From assembly GCF_000005505.3 (NCBI RefSeq), contig NC_016133.3, forward strand, positions 59,237,237 through 59,301,236: a DNA stretch of 64,000 nucleotides, given 5' to 3'. The position numbers were made by a program, and so were the translations under genes. This DNA comes from Brachypodium distachyon. Taxonomy: Eukaryota > Streptophyta > Magnoliopsida > Poales > Poaceae. Under the pieces are notes generated by a model. That model did no database searches. It saw only the letters and a program-made list of their open reading frames with translations, and had not been told where the DNA came from. Positions 9,972 to 32,823 of this stretch are shown here, in pieces. Numbering within the stretch: position 1 is the first letter of the stretch; each line of letters starts with the position of its first letter.

Positions 9972-12710
9972 ATGTCCGATGTAGTGAAGTTTGTTTTTTA
10001 CTACGGTTCTGGTAGTGTGTTAACAAATGAGCACAGAGCTGATCGGAGTCAGTTTAAGCATGTGGAGTTGGATATATCTGCCCCTCAAACATGGACGTTT
10101 AGTCAGTTACAGGAATGGTTGGTACGTTGTTTAGGGCTTAGTCCTGAAACATACACCGTCTCTGTGCAAGCATTGTGGACTAAGTCAAGTTCGAATATTT
10201 TCTGACTTTTGAGGCCGATAGACCGGACATCAAAGTGGATTCGCTGGTTACAAAGTTGCGAGCAAAGGGGAACTAGACCCCTCGCCTTAATCCAGGTTAT
10301 TCGTATTGAGACCAACCCACCTGAAGGCGAGGGTGAATCGAGTTATGACTTGTCCAATGCAAACTCTGTGTCGAATGTTGACGGTGGTGGTTATGAATCA
10401 GGCCAGACCTCCGGGGCAGCAGGAGAGGATCAATACAGTGGCGAGGTAGACGCGGGCGAAGAAGATGGAAACTTGCAGGACCAGATGGAGGATGAAGATA
10501 CAGATGGTCGTAGTTCTTATGACGATGAGTCGCATGAGTCGGACGAGGATGAAGATATAGAGGAGGAGCCGATTCCTGCATCATGGAATCAGGACTTCTC
10601 TACAGCTATGACCGTGAACGATGTGCATGACTCTGCGTGGCAATATCATCAGAACAACATTGCGAAGGGTGCCAGATATCCTGACAAGAAACATCTGCAG
10701 GATGCAATAATTTCTTGGGCAATGTCCACGCAAAGGGGGTTTTCAAAACAACAGTCTCCTCACAAAAAAATTTGACAATGGAGTGCGAAGTAATAGATTG
10801 TCCTGAGGGTGCATGCCTATATCCCTAAGTATGACACAGATTGGATTGTGAGTGACCTGGTGTTGCACACATGTGTCATTCCCAGTATCCGTCAAGACCA
10901 TCATAACCTCTCGTCGACGCTTCTTGCTCGGTTGCTTTACACGGAGATAGTGGAGAAGAAAGCAATGGAAGTGAAGGCCATCATGAATAATGTCAGGGTC
11001 AGGTTTAAGTACAACATTTCGTATGGCAAGGCTTGGAGGGCTCAGCAGAGAGTTCTTGAGGATAGATTTGGTTCTTTCTTTGACTACTACGACTCTGTTG
11101 TCCGCCTCCTCCATACACTGCGAGCCCGTAATCTAGGCACCTATGTCGACATTCAACACTTCCTGCACCCAGAGTATCCAACGGTGAGGGTGCTGCATCG
11201 AGTGTTCTTCACTTTCGGTGTATGCGTCCAAGCTTTCAGTCATTGCCGTCCAGTGATATGTATAGATGGCACTTTTCTCACTGGCAAATACAAAGGGCAG
11301 ATCTTGACCGCCATTGGTCAAGACGGCAACAATCAAATCGTTCCGCTCGCATTCGCTTTCGTTGAAGGTGAGAACACTGAAAGTTGGTTATGGTTTTTGA
11401 GGAAGCTGAAGATAGTAGTTGTGCATGATAAGCCGAACGTGTGCATCCTTCATGACAGACATGCAGGCATACTCAGCGCGATAAGGACACTGACAAACCC
11501 TGGTCTTGATGAACAAACTCCATGGCAGGACATGCAGAGTCTTTGGTGCATGCGGCATTTGGGGGCCAACTTCTTCTCACAGTTCAGGAGCAAGTCACTT
11601 ATGAATCTATTCAAAAAACTCTGCAAACAGAACCAACAATGGAAGTACACTATGATACACGGTTATCTTGATGAGTTCACGAAGAAACATGTTACGGAGA
11701 GGAGAACGGCACGAGCAGCGGCGGTAGCAGCACATGTTGCAGCAGTGGCTGCACAGACAGCAAGTGGAGCAGGACCAGCTGAGGAAGAACCTGTTGGGCT
11801 TTGTGACTTGCCAGGGTTTGATCCACCCGGTACTAGGAGAAGGGCTGAAAGGCAGATTAAAAACTTTCAACAGTGGATAGAGCACGAACCTCTAGAGCGG
11901 TGGTCTTTGCTGCACGACACACATGGCGCTAGGTATGGCGTCATGACAACCAACCTGGCAGAAACATACAACTTTGTCCTAAGGGGAAATAGGGCTTTAC
12001 CACTTACAGCCATCGTCGAGGGTATTTTCCATGGCACGGTGAAGTATTTCAGAGATAGACGGCAGAGAGCTAAGCTGCATATCATGAACAACCCGAATAC
12101 ACGCTACTGTGAAAAGATAATGAAATACATGGATGAGAAGATGGAAAAGGCTAGGACTCTTACTGTCGTCACCATCGGTAATCAAGAGAACATGTTTGAG
12201 GTGCGCTTACCAACTGACAAGTTTGGTTGTGGAAATGAATTGAGGACGCAAGAGGTGAAGATTGGAAATGAAGCGTGGCCAACGTGTGAGTGCACCTGCA
12301 ACAAACCAAAGTTGCTTCACCTACCTTGCTCACATGTACTTGCTGCTTGAGGGCAGCTAGGGATGGACGCAATCTCATTTGTGTCTCCCTATTACCTGAA
12401 AGAGTCTGTGCTCCGCACATGGACGGGTGAGATGTTAGGGTTCCGTGCAATGGGCAATTTCAACAAGGTAAATCCAGGTGAAAGACGGTATATCCCTGAC
12501 CTCGGTCTCATGTGGACAGGAAGAGGCAGACCCCCGTCCAGGCGCATCCGTAATGATATGGATGAATCTGAAGCCGGAGGACCTTCACGGCAATGTTTTC
12601 TATGCAATCAATTTGGCCATAGGGACACTTACTGTCCAACTTTTGGTACTGGCGGAGCTACTGCTCGTGGAAGAGGCAGCCGTGGACGACGAGAGAGAGG
12701 AAGAAATTAG
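9972..12710 (+). pseudogene. Mutator-like (MULE) transposase, decayed
   Basis: One frame runs almost throughout and is broken by stops at 10203-10205, 10773-10775, 10791-10796 and 12348-12350, plus a frame excursion at about 10760-10808 where a C-P-x-G-A segment is read in another frame. Domains in order: an N-terminal segment (9972-10202), an acidic linker (10330-10570), and the MULE transposase domain (11100-12100) with likely catalytic residues in ICIDGTFL, CILHDRHAG and NLAETYNF. A SWIM zinc finger (C-E-C-x...C-S-H, about 12288-12345) and a CCHC knuckle (CFLCNQFGHRDTYC, about 12592-12633) follow. The family acts in cut-and-paste transposition. Several nonsense mutations make this copy inactive unless read through. 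It is followed closely by a plant mobile domain remnant. Confidence 0.88.
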
Positions 12711-12715
12711 ACTAT

Positions 12716-12985
12716 GATGAACTATGTTATAATTTGTAATCTATGTCCATCTATGTATTAATTTGTACTCTCGGTTGAACTATGTTATAATTTGTAATCG
12801 TGGTTGAACTATGTTTTAATTTGTACTCTCGGTTGAACTATGTTTTAATTTGTAATATTTTTGAACTATGTTTTAATTTGTAATATGTGTTGAACTATCT
12901 TTTAATTTGTAATCTTCTTTGAAGTATGTGATAATTTGTAATCTGTGTTCAACTATGTTATAATTTGTATTATGTTTTAATTAGT
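12716..12985. repeat. AT-rich minisatellite, about eight units of 30-36 bp
   Basis: The core 'gaactatgttttaatttgta' repeats about eight times with variable spacers directly after the transposase stop. Confidence 0.85.
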
Positions 12986-13159
12986 AACTGGCTAATTCTG
13001 TTTATGTATGTTGCAGGTGCAAGATGGAGAGAGCATCCTTGCTATTGCCGGAGATTGAGAGTAAGCATCAGGCTGCTCGGTTGCAGGTGGATCCTAGTAG
13101 TATCGAGCCTCTTGTCACGCGCACTCCTAACGTAAACTAGATGATACATCCTGCCTGGG

Positions 13160-13290
13160 TTCAACGGTACTGATTTATTCATTCCTTGCATGTTCATCTT
13201 ATCAATTCATCCCTTGCATGTTCACTTTATTAATTCATCCCTTGCATGTTCATTTTATTAATTCGTTCCCTACTTGTTCATTGTGTTTAT
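13160..13290. repeat. Minisatellite, about four units of 33 bp
   Basis: The core 'attcatcccttgcatgttca' repeats roughly every 33 bases between the transposase and the plant mobile domain remnant. Confidence 0.8.
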
Positions 13291-13293
13291 GCA

Positions 13294-14040
13294 GTTTGAA
13301 GTGGTCTGGGCTTTTACCTTTCGCACGACTAGTTGAGGCAACTCGTGCGGAAATGGTGGAGGGCGAGCGACAAGGCACCAACTCTACACGGCTACAAATG
13401 GACCACTTGTTGTTGAGCTACTTAGTGGACAGATAGAGGCCCGAGACACACACGTTTCACTTTCGCTGGGGAGAGATGGCTCCTACTCTGCAGGATGTGT
13501 CGATGCTGTTGGGACTACCATTGGCGGGTGATCCCATAGGGCCGTTGCAGGCACCAGTTGATTGACAGGAGGGTATGTCACTACATTTTCAGGGTATTCT
13601 TGATGGAGCTGGACCTTTCACCTCGGAGGCTCACGGACCTAAGCTAGATTAGTTACTCAACTACCAGGTTAGATGATGTGTTTTACGTTTACATATCTAG
13701 GAGCATACCTCATTTACTTGCATAGGTTTACTAACACTTGTTTCTTGGTTTATGCAGATTCAGAGGTTTGGGTGTCCAGAGACCGAGATGACTCAGCCTC
13801 AGATCACTCAAAGCCTTGAGGCATATATAATGTGGCTTCTCGGGAAGTGGATGTTTACGGAGAACCACGTCACCACCATTACCGCGCGCTTCATCCCTAT
13901 TGCAATGGAGATCGCGAATGCAACTTGCGCTCAAGACATCACACAAAGGAGTTGGGGTTCTGCGGTCTTAGCGGCTAAGTACCGAGGTATGTGCAACACT
14001 TGCCAGCTTGCGGCGCACAGACCCGCCCTGCTAGGATGCC
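13294..14040 (+). pseudogene. Plant mobile domain (PMD) remnant
   Basis: Plus-strand frames read L-K-W-S-G-L-L-P-F then, past an in-frame stop near 13434, [14 protein letters not shown] and LQDVSMLLGLPLAGDPIGPL, the hallmark motifs of the plant mobile domain (formerly 'aminotransferase-like' plant domain). A second block at 13758-14000 carries I-Q-R-F-G and a W-L-L-G-K-W segment. Stops and frame changes show decay. PMD sequences are known to travel with Mutator-like and Ty3 elements in plants, which fits the adjacent transposase. Confidence 0.75.
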
Positions 14041-14101
14041 TTTTGTTGTTGCAGCTCTGGTCTTGGGAGAGGTTTTCTGTAGGCCGACCAGACGTTACGG
14101 G

Positions 14102-14335
14102 TGGTCTCGAAGGTGAGGTTCTCGTCGTCCATGGCGCCCCCGCCGCCGCCGGGGCCGCGCCTGGAGGTGGTCGCCCCCGCCGCCGCCATTGTTGGCGAGG
14201 AAGCCGAAACTCTAGAGGACGTGGGGAGCAGCAGGACTGGACGGAGGGAGGGGCGGAGCTTTTGCGCGTGGGTACCTCGCGAGTTGGGGGTTTTGTTGTT
14301 ATATAACTACTGGAGCGGTTTGGATGGATGAGAAA
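14102..14335 (-). pseudogene. Captured first exon and leader of eIF4A-III (DEAD-box helicase of the exon junction complex)
   Basis: Read on the minus strand from an ATG at 14190, the frame gives a short Ala/Arg/Gly-rich start and then GGAMDDENLTFETT, which matches the N-terminus of plant eIF4A-III (Arabidopsis has GGGAMDDDKLVFETT at the same place). The match stops at about 14102, before the helicase core. Upstream on the same strand lie a GC-rich leader and a TATA-like 'gttatataac' near 14296-14306, so promoter-proximal sequence may have been captured too. Within a MULE/PMD setting this looks like Pack-MULE-type capture. A nearby degraded gene is the alternative, but no further exon was found. 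Confidence 0.7.
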
Positions 14336-14989
14336 GCTTCGTGGGGTTTCAGGGGGGTTTATGTAAAAGAGAAAATAGCTTGGTAGGGCCGTTATTGGGT
14401 TTCATTTTCACCGAAAATCGACAAAATTGACCCAAACTCGAAAGGAATTTGAAATCTGGATTCCGCGCGAAACTAATTCACAAATCTGACCCTTCTTCTT
14501 AGCGCCTGCACACGAGGCGCTAAACCCTCAGCATAACACCCTGCAACGTGGTGTTAAACCCGTGCCAGCATGGAGCAGACAGGCCCCACGCGCGCTCATG
14601 TAGCGCCTCATGCCGCGGCGCTATACCCTGGGCATAACGCCTGGTCACTCGGCGCTATCCCCCCCGTGCCCTAAAGTGGCCAAACCGTTCGGGCCGGAGG
14701 CACAGGCAGACAGATAGAAGGAGGCCGTCCATCGGCTGACGGGTACAAGGGACAAAGGATTACCCAGGTTCAGGGCCCTCAATGAGGTAATACGCCTGCG
14801 TCCTGCTCGTCGGAGATGGTATTGATGATGAGATTACAAGGATGCCGCGGGGGCTTAGGTGCGCAGATTAGATCTGGCGAGTGAATATGAGACGGCTTAT
14901 CCTCCCTGGTTCCCCCTCCTAGTCCTTTATATACAGGAGTCTAGGTCTCGGGCGTGGAATTTAGGTTGGTTACAACAAAAAAAGAAACT
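14336..14989. other. Repeat-like spacer between the two PMD pieces
   Basis: From 14490 to 14660 the words 'agcgcc', 'ggcgcta' and 'gtgttaaacc' recur many times in both orientations. From about 14690 to 14970 follows a stretch that looks like a retroelement promoter region, with 'cctttatatacagg' near 14931. No gene is supported. Confidence 0.4.
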
Positions 14990-15376
14990 CTAGATTATCT
15001 TTCTTATCTTGAGCCGCAATTCCAGGTGCTCGGGCTTCCTGGATTGTAGTGGGCTTCTGAATGAGCCTTCAGTTGGGCCATAACGGGTATACCGAAGGTG
15101 AGGAACCCAGTCGGGTATAACCATGTCAATCGACACGTCCTGAAGAGTCACGGTCATCTCCCCGGTACGGAGGTGAAACGTGTGCGTCTCAGGCCTCCAC
15201 CGGTCGACAAGCGCTGTGATTGCAGGAGCGTTCATCCAAGGTGTCGACCGGGTCACCATATGGATGAATGGGAGGAGCCCTGTCCTCAAAATGTAGGGTG
15301 TGTACCGCTCATCGTAAGACATGGCGGCGGGGGAGGCCCTGTGAGACCTAAGTTTTAGGGGTCCAAGATCCTGCAA
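14990..15376 (-). pseudogene. Plant mobile domain fragment, opposite strand
   Basis: An open frame of 128 residues reads L-L-P-F-I-H-M-V...[17 protein letters not shown] then [16 protein letters not shown], diagnostic PMD motifs. Only the N-terminal half of the domain remains. It faces the PMD remnant at 13.3-14.0 kb, so the two derive from separate copies or from an inversion. Confidence 0.75.
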
Positions 15377-15872
15377 TTCAGAAGTACGATTGTGTTACTT
15401 ACACATTTGCGACATAACAAGTACAAAAAGAAGCAACATGCTAATTTTCATTACGATTTGTTCATCCCGTATCAAACGCCCACGGTGATGAACATCGTAG
15501 TGATCTTTCAGTAGCGCCATCCTACATATTCCAATTAAGACTACTAATAAGTCCGAGAAAATTGCTTGGTACAACATGGTTAATGCTTGGTACAACACAG
15601 CATTATTAGGACGGACTCTCGTGATTTTGAAACGGGTCGGGGATGACGTAGCAGCAATGAAATTCCAACTAGAAATTTATCAGGACACAAAACACACGGC
15701 TGTTTCATTACTATCTGAAAAAACAAACAGTTGTTTGTCAATTGTCAGTAAGGGAAGGAGATGCTTCCCTCATCCAATTCCAGTCAGTCAACAAGCAGGG
15801 CTGATTCATCCGAGGTAACTAATCGAAGATGGACTAAGAACTACTAGCTGATGTTGCCGATGGATCAGTCAT
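15377..15872. other. Spacer with a partial MITE
   Basis: Positions 15590-15651 repeat the right third of the MITE at 8850-9106 ('attaggacggactctcgtga'). The rest is probably the 3' untranslated region of the minus-strand kinase gene and shows no other feature. Confidence 0.4.
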
Positions 15873-18800
15873 TCAGTCCCTGTCGGCGCCATGATCCCGC
15901 GGCGGCGGCGGCGGCGGCAGGCTGACGACGGCGTCGGACCAGCGCGCGGGGGAGCGGTCGCTGCTGTTGGAGGACGACATGGCCTCCGCCCTCGCCTCCC
16001 TGACCATCCGGAGCACCTCGGCCGTGGCGGGACGGCTGGAAGGCTCCGCCGCCACGCACGCCGCCGCCACGCCCACCAGCGCGCCCAGCTTCTCCTCCGC
16101 GCAGCCGACGCCGCCATTGGACGCGGCGGACGAGTCCCCGCCATTGGACTCCGTGGTGGTCTCCTCGTCGCGGGCGGCGCGGACCCAGGCCGGGATGTCG
16201 TCGGCCTGGAGCATGTCCTGGAACGGCGCCCGGCCCGTCAGCAGCTCCAGCAGCAGCACCCCGAAGCTGTACACGTCCGACGCCGCCGTGAAGAGCCCAC
16301 CGCCGGCGGAGCGGGTCTCCGGGGCGCGGTAGAGGAGCGAGGCGGCGGCGGCGTCGGCGGAGGAGGGGCTGTGGAGAGCCGGGACGAGGCCGTAGTCGGT
16401 GAGGCAGGACTCGAAGTCGGGGCCCAGGAGCACGTTGGACGGCTTCAGGTTGCCGTGCACGATGCCGATGCCGGCAGGAGAAGAGTGCGTGTGCAGGTGC
16501 AGGAGGCCGGCGGCGATGTCCTCGGCGATCTTCATGCACGACGTCCAGTGCAGCGGCTTCCCCTTGCTCGACGGCCGAGACCCTGCATCCAACCAACCAT
16601 GCATCAAGCGCCAACAGTTTCAGAATTATTTACACAAGCTGCTTGCTTTAGCACAAGTAAAAAAAATTAGAAGGCGACAGGTGAAAATTAACGGAGCAGG
16701 TGGTACATGGAGGCCTGGTTATTTATTTACTGATTTACAGTCACTGATCATCATCAGGAGGGCATGCTTTTGCATTGCTAGATGGAGTTGCAGCCATGGC
16801 GAAAAACAGAGCAGGGGAGGTCCTACCATCTCATGGCTTTTTGACTGGCTGGTATAACTAATTCTGGGACAGCTACACAGACTGCACGAGCACCATCATG
16901 GTCATGGACCCCGCTACACAATACATTGACACCAAGATAGCTAGGCATGGAGTTGAGAGCATCATGGGTTTCTGAACAGCAGAATTATGTAGGACAACCA
17001 ATACTAGATTAAGACAACACCTTCTTTACTTGCAAGAAATAAATTTATTACTACTGTGACAGTGTGACTCACATGAGCCTCCCCCCATGTTCATGTGTCC
17101 AAGGTTCAGTCAGAGCTAGTGGTTTATTTATTTTTGGTCCCTAGATTCATGGCAGCGTGTCTCCATGAGAACATGTTCCCGGGATCCTCTCCTCTGCGGG
17201 CAACTAATGGTGTAAGGTTTCTTGTCGATCTTGTTTGTCATGTATGGGAACCAATACGGGGATTCGCATCAATCGGAGGCCGGAGATTATCCTCATTTCC
17301 GGGGGAAAGATGAAGCTAATAAAGCTAATTTTGTTCTCTTCTTGCACTTCACAAATCTCACAACTCTGTGATACGGAGAATTTACCGCTGTTGGTGCTGG
17401 ATCGATGAAGAATTTACCCGTCCAATATAGCACTCAAACAGCACAGTACTGGCTAGAACTTCACTTCATGTGGGACACTGGGACTCAACCTTATGCATGG
17501 AGGATGAATAAAGTTGGCTTTTAAGCTAGGGCCATGCCGGGTCTTGTTGTGTTCCATTTTTTCACATGGCTTGGCACTGTACTCCTGGTACACATGGTTT
17601 GAATTCTTTCATCTGTTTCTGTAAATAAATTCAGAGGTGGACCAAACTAGAGAAGGTACTAGCAACAGCTGGAGCATGTATACATACGTACGTATGTACG
17701 GGGTATAATGTACGTGCAGAAGAGCCCAGATTAAGCTTTGGATTTGGAATGTAGCAGCAGCAGCAGCAAGCTAATAAGCTCCATTAAGCTATGGAACGGA
17801 GGCAACAGAAGAGTCCAAATCAAGAGCCCTTCTTCTGCTTCTTCCTTGCAGACCCGGCCTTTTTGTTTGCAGTGATTGCAATGCACGTACGGCAGATGAC
17901 AGATCCATATATGCTGCTAGATACTCCCCAGCAAGAAAGACAGGCAAACATATATGCAATGCAAATGCAGCTTTAACTTATGCATTGCTCTATACCGTGA
18001 CACGAAGAAATTTAAATTTTCACCCCCTTTTCGTGATCCGATTTGACATTTTGATTCGTACGAACGAGAGCACGGGCAGGGAGGATCAGCTGCCTGCCAG
18101 CACTTAATCAGCAGGACTTGTTCGTGTGTGTCGACATGAATGGAATGGAAATTAAATCAAGCCGTGTGGATTAGCAGTAGGAATTTCCGCATTTGGTTCG
18201 TAACAATTAAGGAGGAAGAAGAAGGCAATGGCAATGGAGACATGGAGTACTGACCGTGGATGAGGGAGAAGAGGCTGCCGTTGGGGTAGTAGTCGTAGAC
18301 GAGGAGCCGCTCCTCCTTGGCCTGGAAGTAGGCCCGGAGCGCCACCACGTTGGGGTGCCGCACCCGCCCCAGCTCCTCCGCGCGCCGCCCGAACCCCGCC
18401 GCGTCGCCATGGCCGTCGCCGCCGCCGCAACGCATCCGCTTCACCGTCACGATGAACCCCGTCTCCATCACCGCCTTGTACGTGCTCCCGGCTTCCCCTC
18501 TCCCCAGCGTCTCCGCCGACGCCCGCAGCAGCTCCTCCAGGCTGTACATCCCGCCGCCGCCGCAGAACACCAGCTTCCCCATCCCCCCCTCCCGCTCCCA
18601 CGAGAACTCCCTGGCCGCCATTGCTGCTGATGGTGCTGCTGGTGGCGGCAATGGCGCGCTCGCCGCCGGCTGCTCCGACGATGAAGGAATTGCTTCGGCC
18701 TTGTTGTTGTGACCCTCGTCGCCGGCCACGCGCTGCTTGCTCCCGCGCCCGCGCCGCGACGCCATTATCACCGCCGCTGCTAGGACTCCCAGCAGCACCG

Positions 18801-19632
18801 CTCCGGCCACCGTGGAGCCTGCAACAATCGCCGCCTTCTTGCGGCGACGGCTGCTACTGGAGGAGCCGCCGCCGGGCGGAGGGAGCGGCGAGAAGGCCGC
18901 CCTGGCAGGGGACAGCGGCGCTGCGGCGTCGCAAAGCGTGGGGAGCGGAGGCCCGCAGAGCCCGCCGCCATTACCGGCGAATGACGACGCGTTAAACCTC
19001 GCGGCTAGCACGGGCGGGATGCGGCCGGAGAGCCGGTTCCCGGAGACATCGAGCACCCGAAGCGTCCGCTGCGAGAACCCCGGGACAGGGCCGGCGAGGA
19101 GGTTCCCGTCGAGCATTAGCGCGGTGAGCCGGGGCGGCGCGTCCGCGAGCTCCTCCGGGATCTCCCCCGTGAGGCGGTTGCCGGAGAGGACGAGGACGGT
19201 GGCGCGGCGGAGCGAGGCGAGGTCCGGCGGGATCTCGCCCGTGAGGCGGTTGCCGGAGAGGTAGAGCAGCTTGAGGTTGGGGAGCGCGGCGGGGAGGCCC
19301 GCCGGGACCGGGCCGCTCAGGGCGTTGTCCTTGAGGCTGAGGACGCGGAGCTCCGGGAACGGGGAGAGGAGCGCCGCGGTGAGGAAGCCCGTGAGGTTGA
19401 GGTTTTCCAGGACGAGCTTCGTCACGCGCCCGCCATGGCCGCACTGGCGGATGCCCGGCCAGGAGGTGCAGAGGGTGGAGGCCGTGTCGGGCCGCCATGG
19501 GAGGCGGTTGGAGTTGTCCAGGGCGGATTTTAGGGCTAGCAGCGCTTCCGCTTCGCCGCCGGTGACCGGCGGGGCGAGGTGGTGGAGGAAGAGGAGAATG
19601 AGCAGCGGGGAGATGGCTCTTGGGTGGAGCAT
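15873..19632 (-). CDS. LRR receptor-like kinase, probable pseudokinase
   Basis: Two exons (19632-18255 and 16582-15873, intron 1672 bp, GT-AG) encode 695 residues. In order: a signal peptide (about 1-25), an LRRNT cap with W-x-x-I-R-Q-C, about five leucine-rich repeats (90-210), a Ser-rich juxtamembrane stretch, a transmembrane segment (about 270-295) and a kinase-like domain (about 365-650). The glycine loop GRGEAGSTYK and the lysine in VTVKRM (about 398) are kept. The catalytic loop reads HGNLKPSN instead of HRDLKxxN, and DFG is DYG (522-524), so the catalytic aspartate is lost. This matches the plant LRR-III 'probable inactive receptor kinases' such as At1g60630. Such proteins sit in the plasma membrane and signal by scaffolding. 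The C-terminal tail has a run of Pro. Frame and splice sites are intact. Confidence 0.92.
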
Positions 19633-21654
19633 GGTGGAGTGAGCTTTGGCGGTAGAGCAAGAGGAGTGAGCAAGTCAGCAGCAATGGCCGGTGGGCGGCA
19701 TTGATTATTTTCTTTGCTTGTTTGTTTGTTGGTGGAAGGACGGATTGAGTGAAGGGAGCTGTAAAAGAGGGAAGAAGAAAAGGGGAAGGAGGACGAAGCA
19801 GAGGCAGAGGAAACCTGAGTCGGGAAAGGAAAGGAAACCGCTTTGAGGTCGCTGCTCAACTAAATGCAGCTGTGTCCTGTGTGCGTGTGGTGTGGCTGGC
19901 GGCGGGAGGAGGAAGAAGAAGAAGAAGAAGAAGAAGACAGCTAGCTAGCCGGGTGGGATTCAGACGAAGAGCGTCAGTTATTGAGTTCGCAGTTACTGTA
20001 TTTGTTTCAGACGAAGAGCGTCAGAAACTGATGGGAAAATAAACCGACAGCTTTGGTCTTGGTCTGAATATCTGATGGCGATGCAGCAAAGCAAGCAAGC
20101 TCGGCTGCTGAGGTGCAGCAATGGCGGCTAGCGAAGGGAGAAAGAATGGGGAATCAAGTGTTGGAGTCTGAGCTACAGCGAGCTTTCTCTGTGTCGCTTT
20201 AGCTAGCTGATGATTTCTACTCTTGATAACTTGGCGGTAAGCTAAGCTAAAGCAGCATGCACAGCGATTATACCCTCCAGTGGGCAGTCAGCGCAGCTCC
20301 TCGGGGTCGTGAGGGAAAAAAAAGAAAAGCCTGTGTCCTGGCCATTTTACTAGTCGCGTATGTGGCCGGCAAAGAGCAGCAGAGGGAAGGATTACTATCA
20401 TCCCTTCTCTGCTCTAGCCCTTGACTGACAAGCTCCATTATTTAGTCTCCGGTGTTGTTTTTCGATTTGAAAGCTTGTTTTGACGGTACGGAGAGCGAGC
20501 ACGGAGTAGTAAATCAATCTTATCTGGGTGAGAGATACTGAGATGCTCAGTCAATGCCATTACGCACGTCGTAGCACCCTTTACTTAATGATTAACCATG
20601 CTGCTGCTAGTTAACTCGATGGGCTTCGGAGTTGAGACGAGCGAGAGAGAGAAATCCAGATCGTGATGCAACATGGAGAGTACTACTCCCACTATGTTTA
20701 TGTATGCCCGTGAGAGAGAGAATGAGATTGGGTCGCAGGAGGAGGAAGAAGAAGGAGGACGAAATGGGTGAAAGAATTCAATGGTGCCACGTGCATACAG
20801 TGCACTGCTGCTCTCTCTCTCTGCAGATCCAACGCACTTCAATAGGACACTGCCTGTACTATTAACGCCACCAACAAGATGAAGCTATAGAGTTTTTTGA
20901 GAAACAGTTTTCCTTCTTTTGCAAAAAGAAAAAACTTTCGATGGGCCTCTCTCTCGCCCGGGGCTTTCTTCTTTGTGGAGCAGGCCTTATTGACTGCTTC
21001 GTGGTGTCCGGCCCAACGGCCCGTATATAACACGAGAACATTCTACCAGGCCCCAAAAGCATTGCCATTGTCCGGCCCAGTGGCAACGTGCGAACACTAA
21101 CATATGGGACCCCATGTTACCCTGAGTACGTCATAAAATCTTCCTCCTCCCAATGGAGCCAAAAGATAGTGAACCACGATCAGAGTTTTGCTCTTAGACG
21201 AACAACTTGCAGCGTTCACATATTTCTTTCCTCCTTGTCGCTCATCTCCAATCTTGTTTTGTTTTGCATGGCCTGCATCTCATCTCATGACGTCCGCTGA
21301 AGATCCATTATATCGTCGCTAGTAGTGATAGCCTTTGTTTAAGCCTGGTGCGAGTTTGTAATCGAAGGATTATGCTCACTAGTATCTTGTTAAGACATAT
21401 ATCGTCTCTTGGATTGGCATCGGTCTTAATGAGCTCGGAATCGCTGATCGACACAATCTATGGCAGATCTATAATGTTATTCCGAGATAATAAAAATAGT
21501 TGCAACCTACATTGATCCCCAAAAAATAGATCAGTATACTGAAACAGTGAGCAAATGGAACACAAGGTATGAATGAAAACAAAGGGTGTGGGGTTGCCAT
21601 TTTAGGCTAACTAAGCAGGCTGTCAGGCAGAAAGAAATACTCTTGACAGATTAG
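19633..21654. promoter_or_regulatory. Divergent intergenic region between kinase and Furry-like gene
   Basis: A 2.0 kb stretch separates the minus-strand kinase start from the plus-strand Furry-like exon and should hold both promoters. A (GAA) microsatellite of about nine units lies at 19908-19937, in the likely kinase leader. CT-rich runs occur at 20810-20823. No gene and no clear transposon was recognised. Confidence 0.45.
19908..19937. repeat. (GAA)n microsatellite
   Basis: About nine uninterrupted GAA/AGA triplets, followed by CAGCTAGCTAG. Confidence 0.9.

Positions 21655-32823
<11,169 letters not shown>

Noticed and set aside
12716..13290. Regular repeats that might suggest a CRISPR array
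   Set aside because: Spacing is uneven, the 'spacers' are part of the repeating unit, and the setting is a plant transposon; these are minisatellites.
15865..16670. Long frames on both strands opposite the kinase exon
   Set aside because: These are shadows of the GC-rich kinase exon; only the frame with kinase motifs and matching splice sites is kept.
18256..19684. Plus-strand and alternative minus-strand frames of 120-230 codons
   Set aside because: They overlap the LRR and juxtamembrane coding exon and have Pro/Arg/Ala-rich composition without domains.
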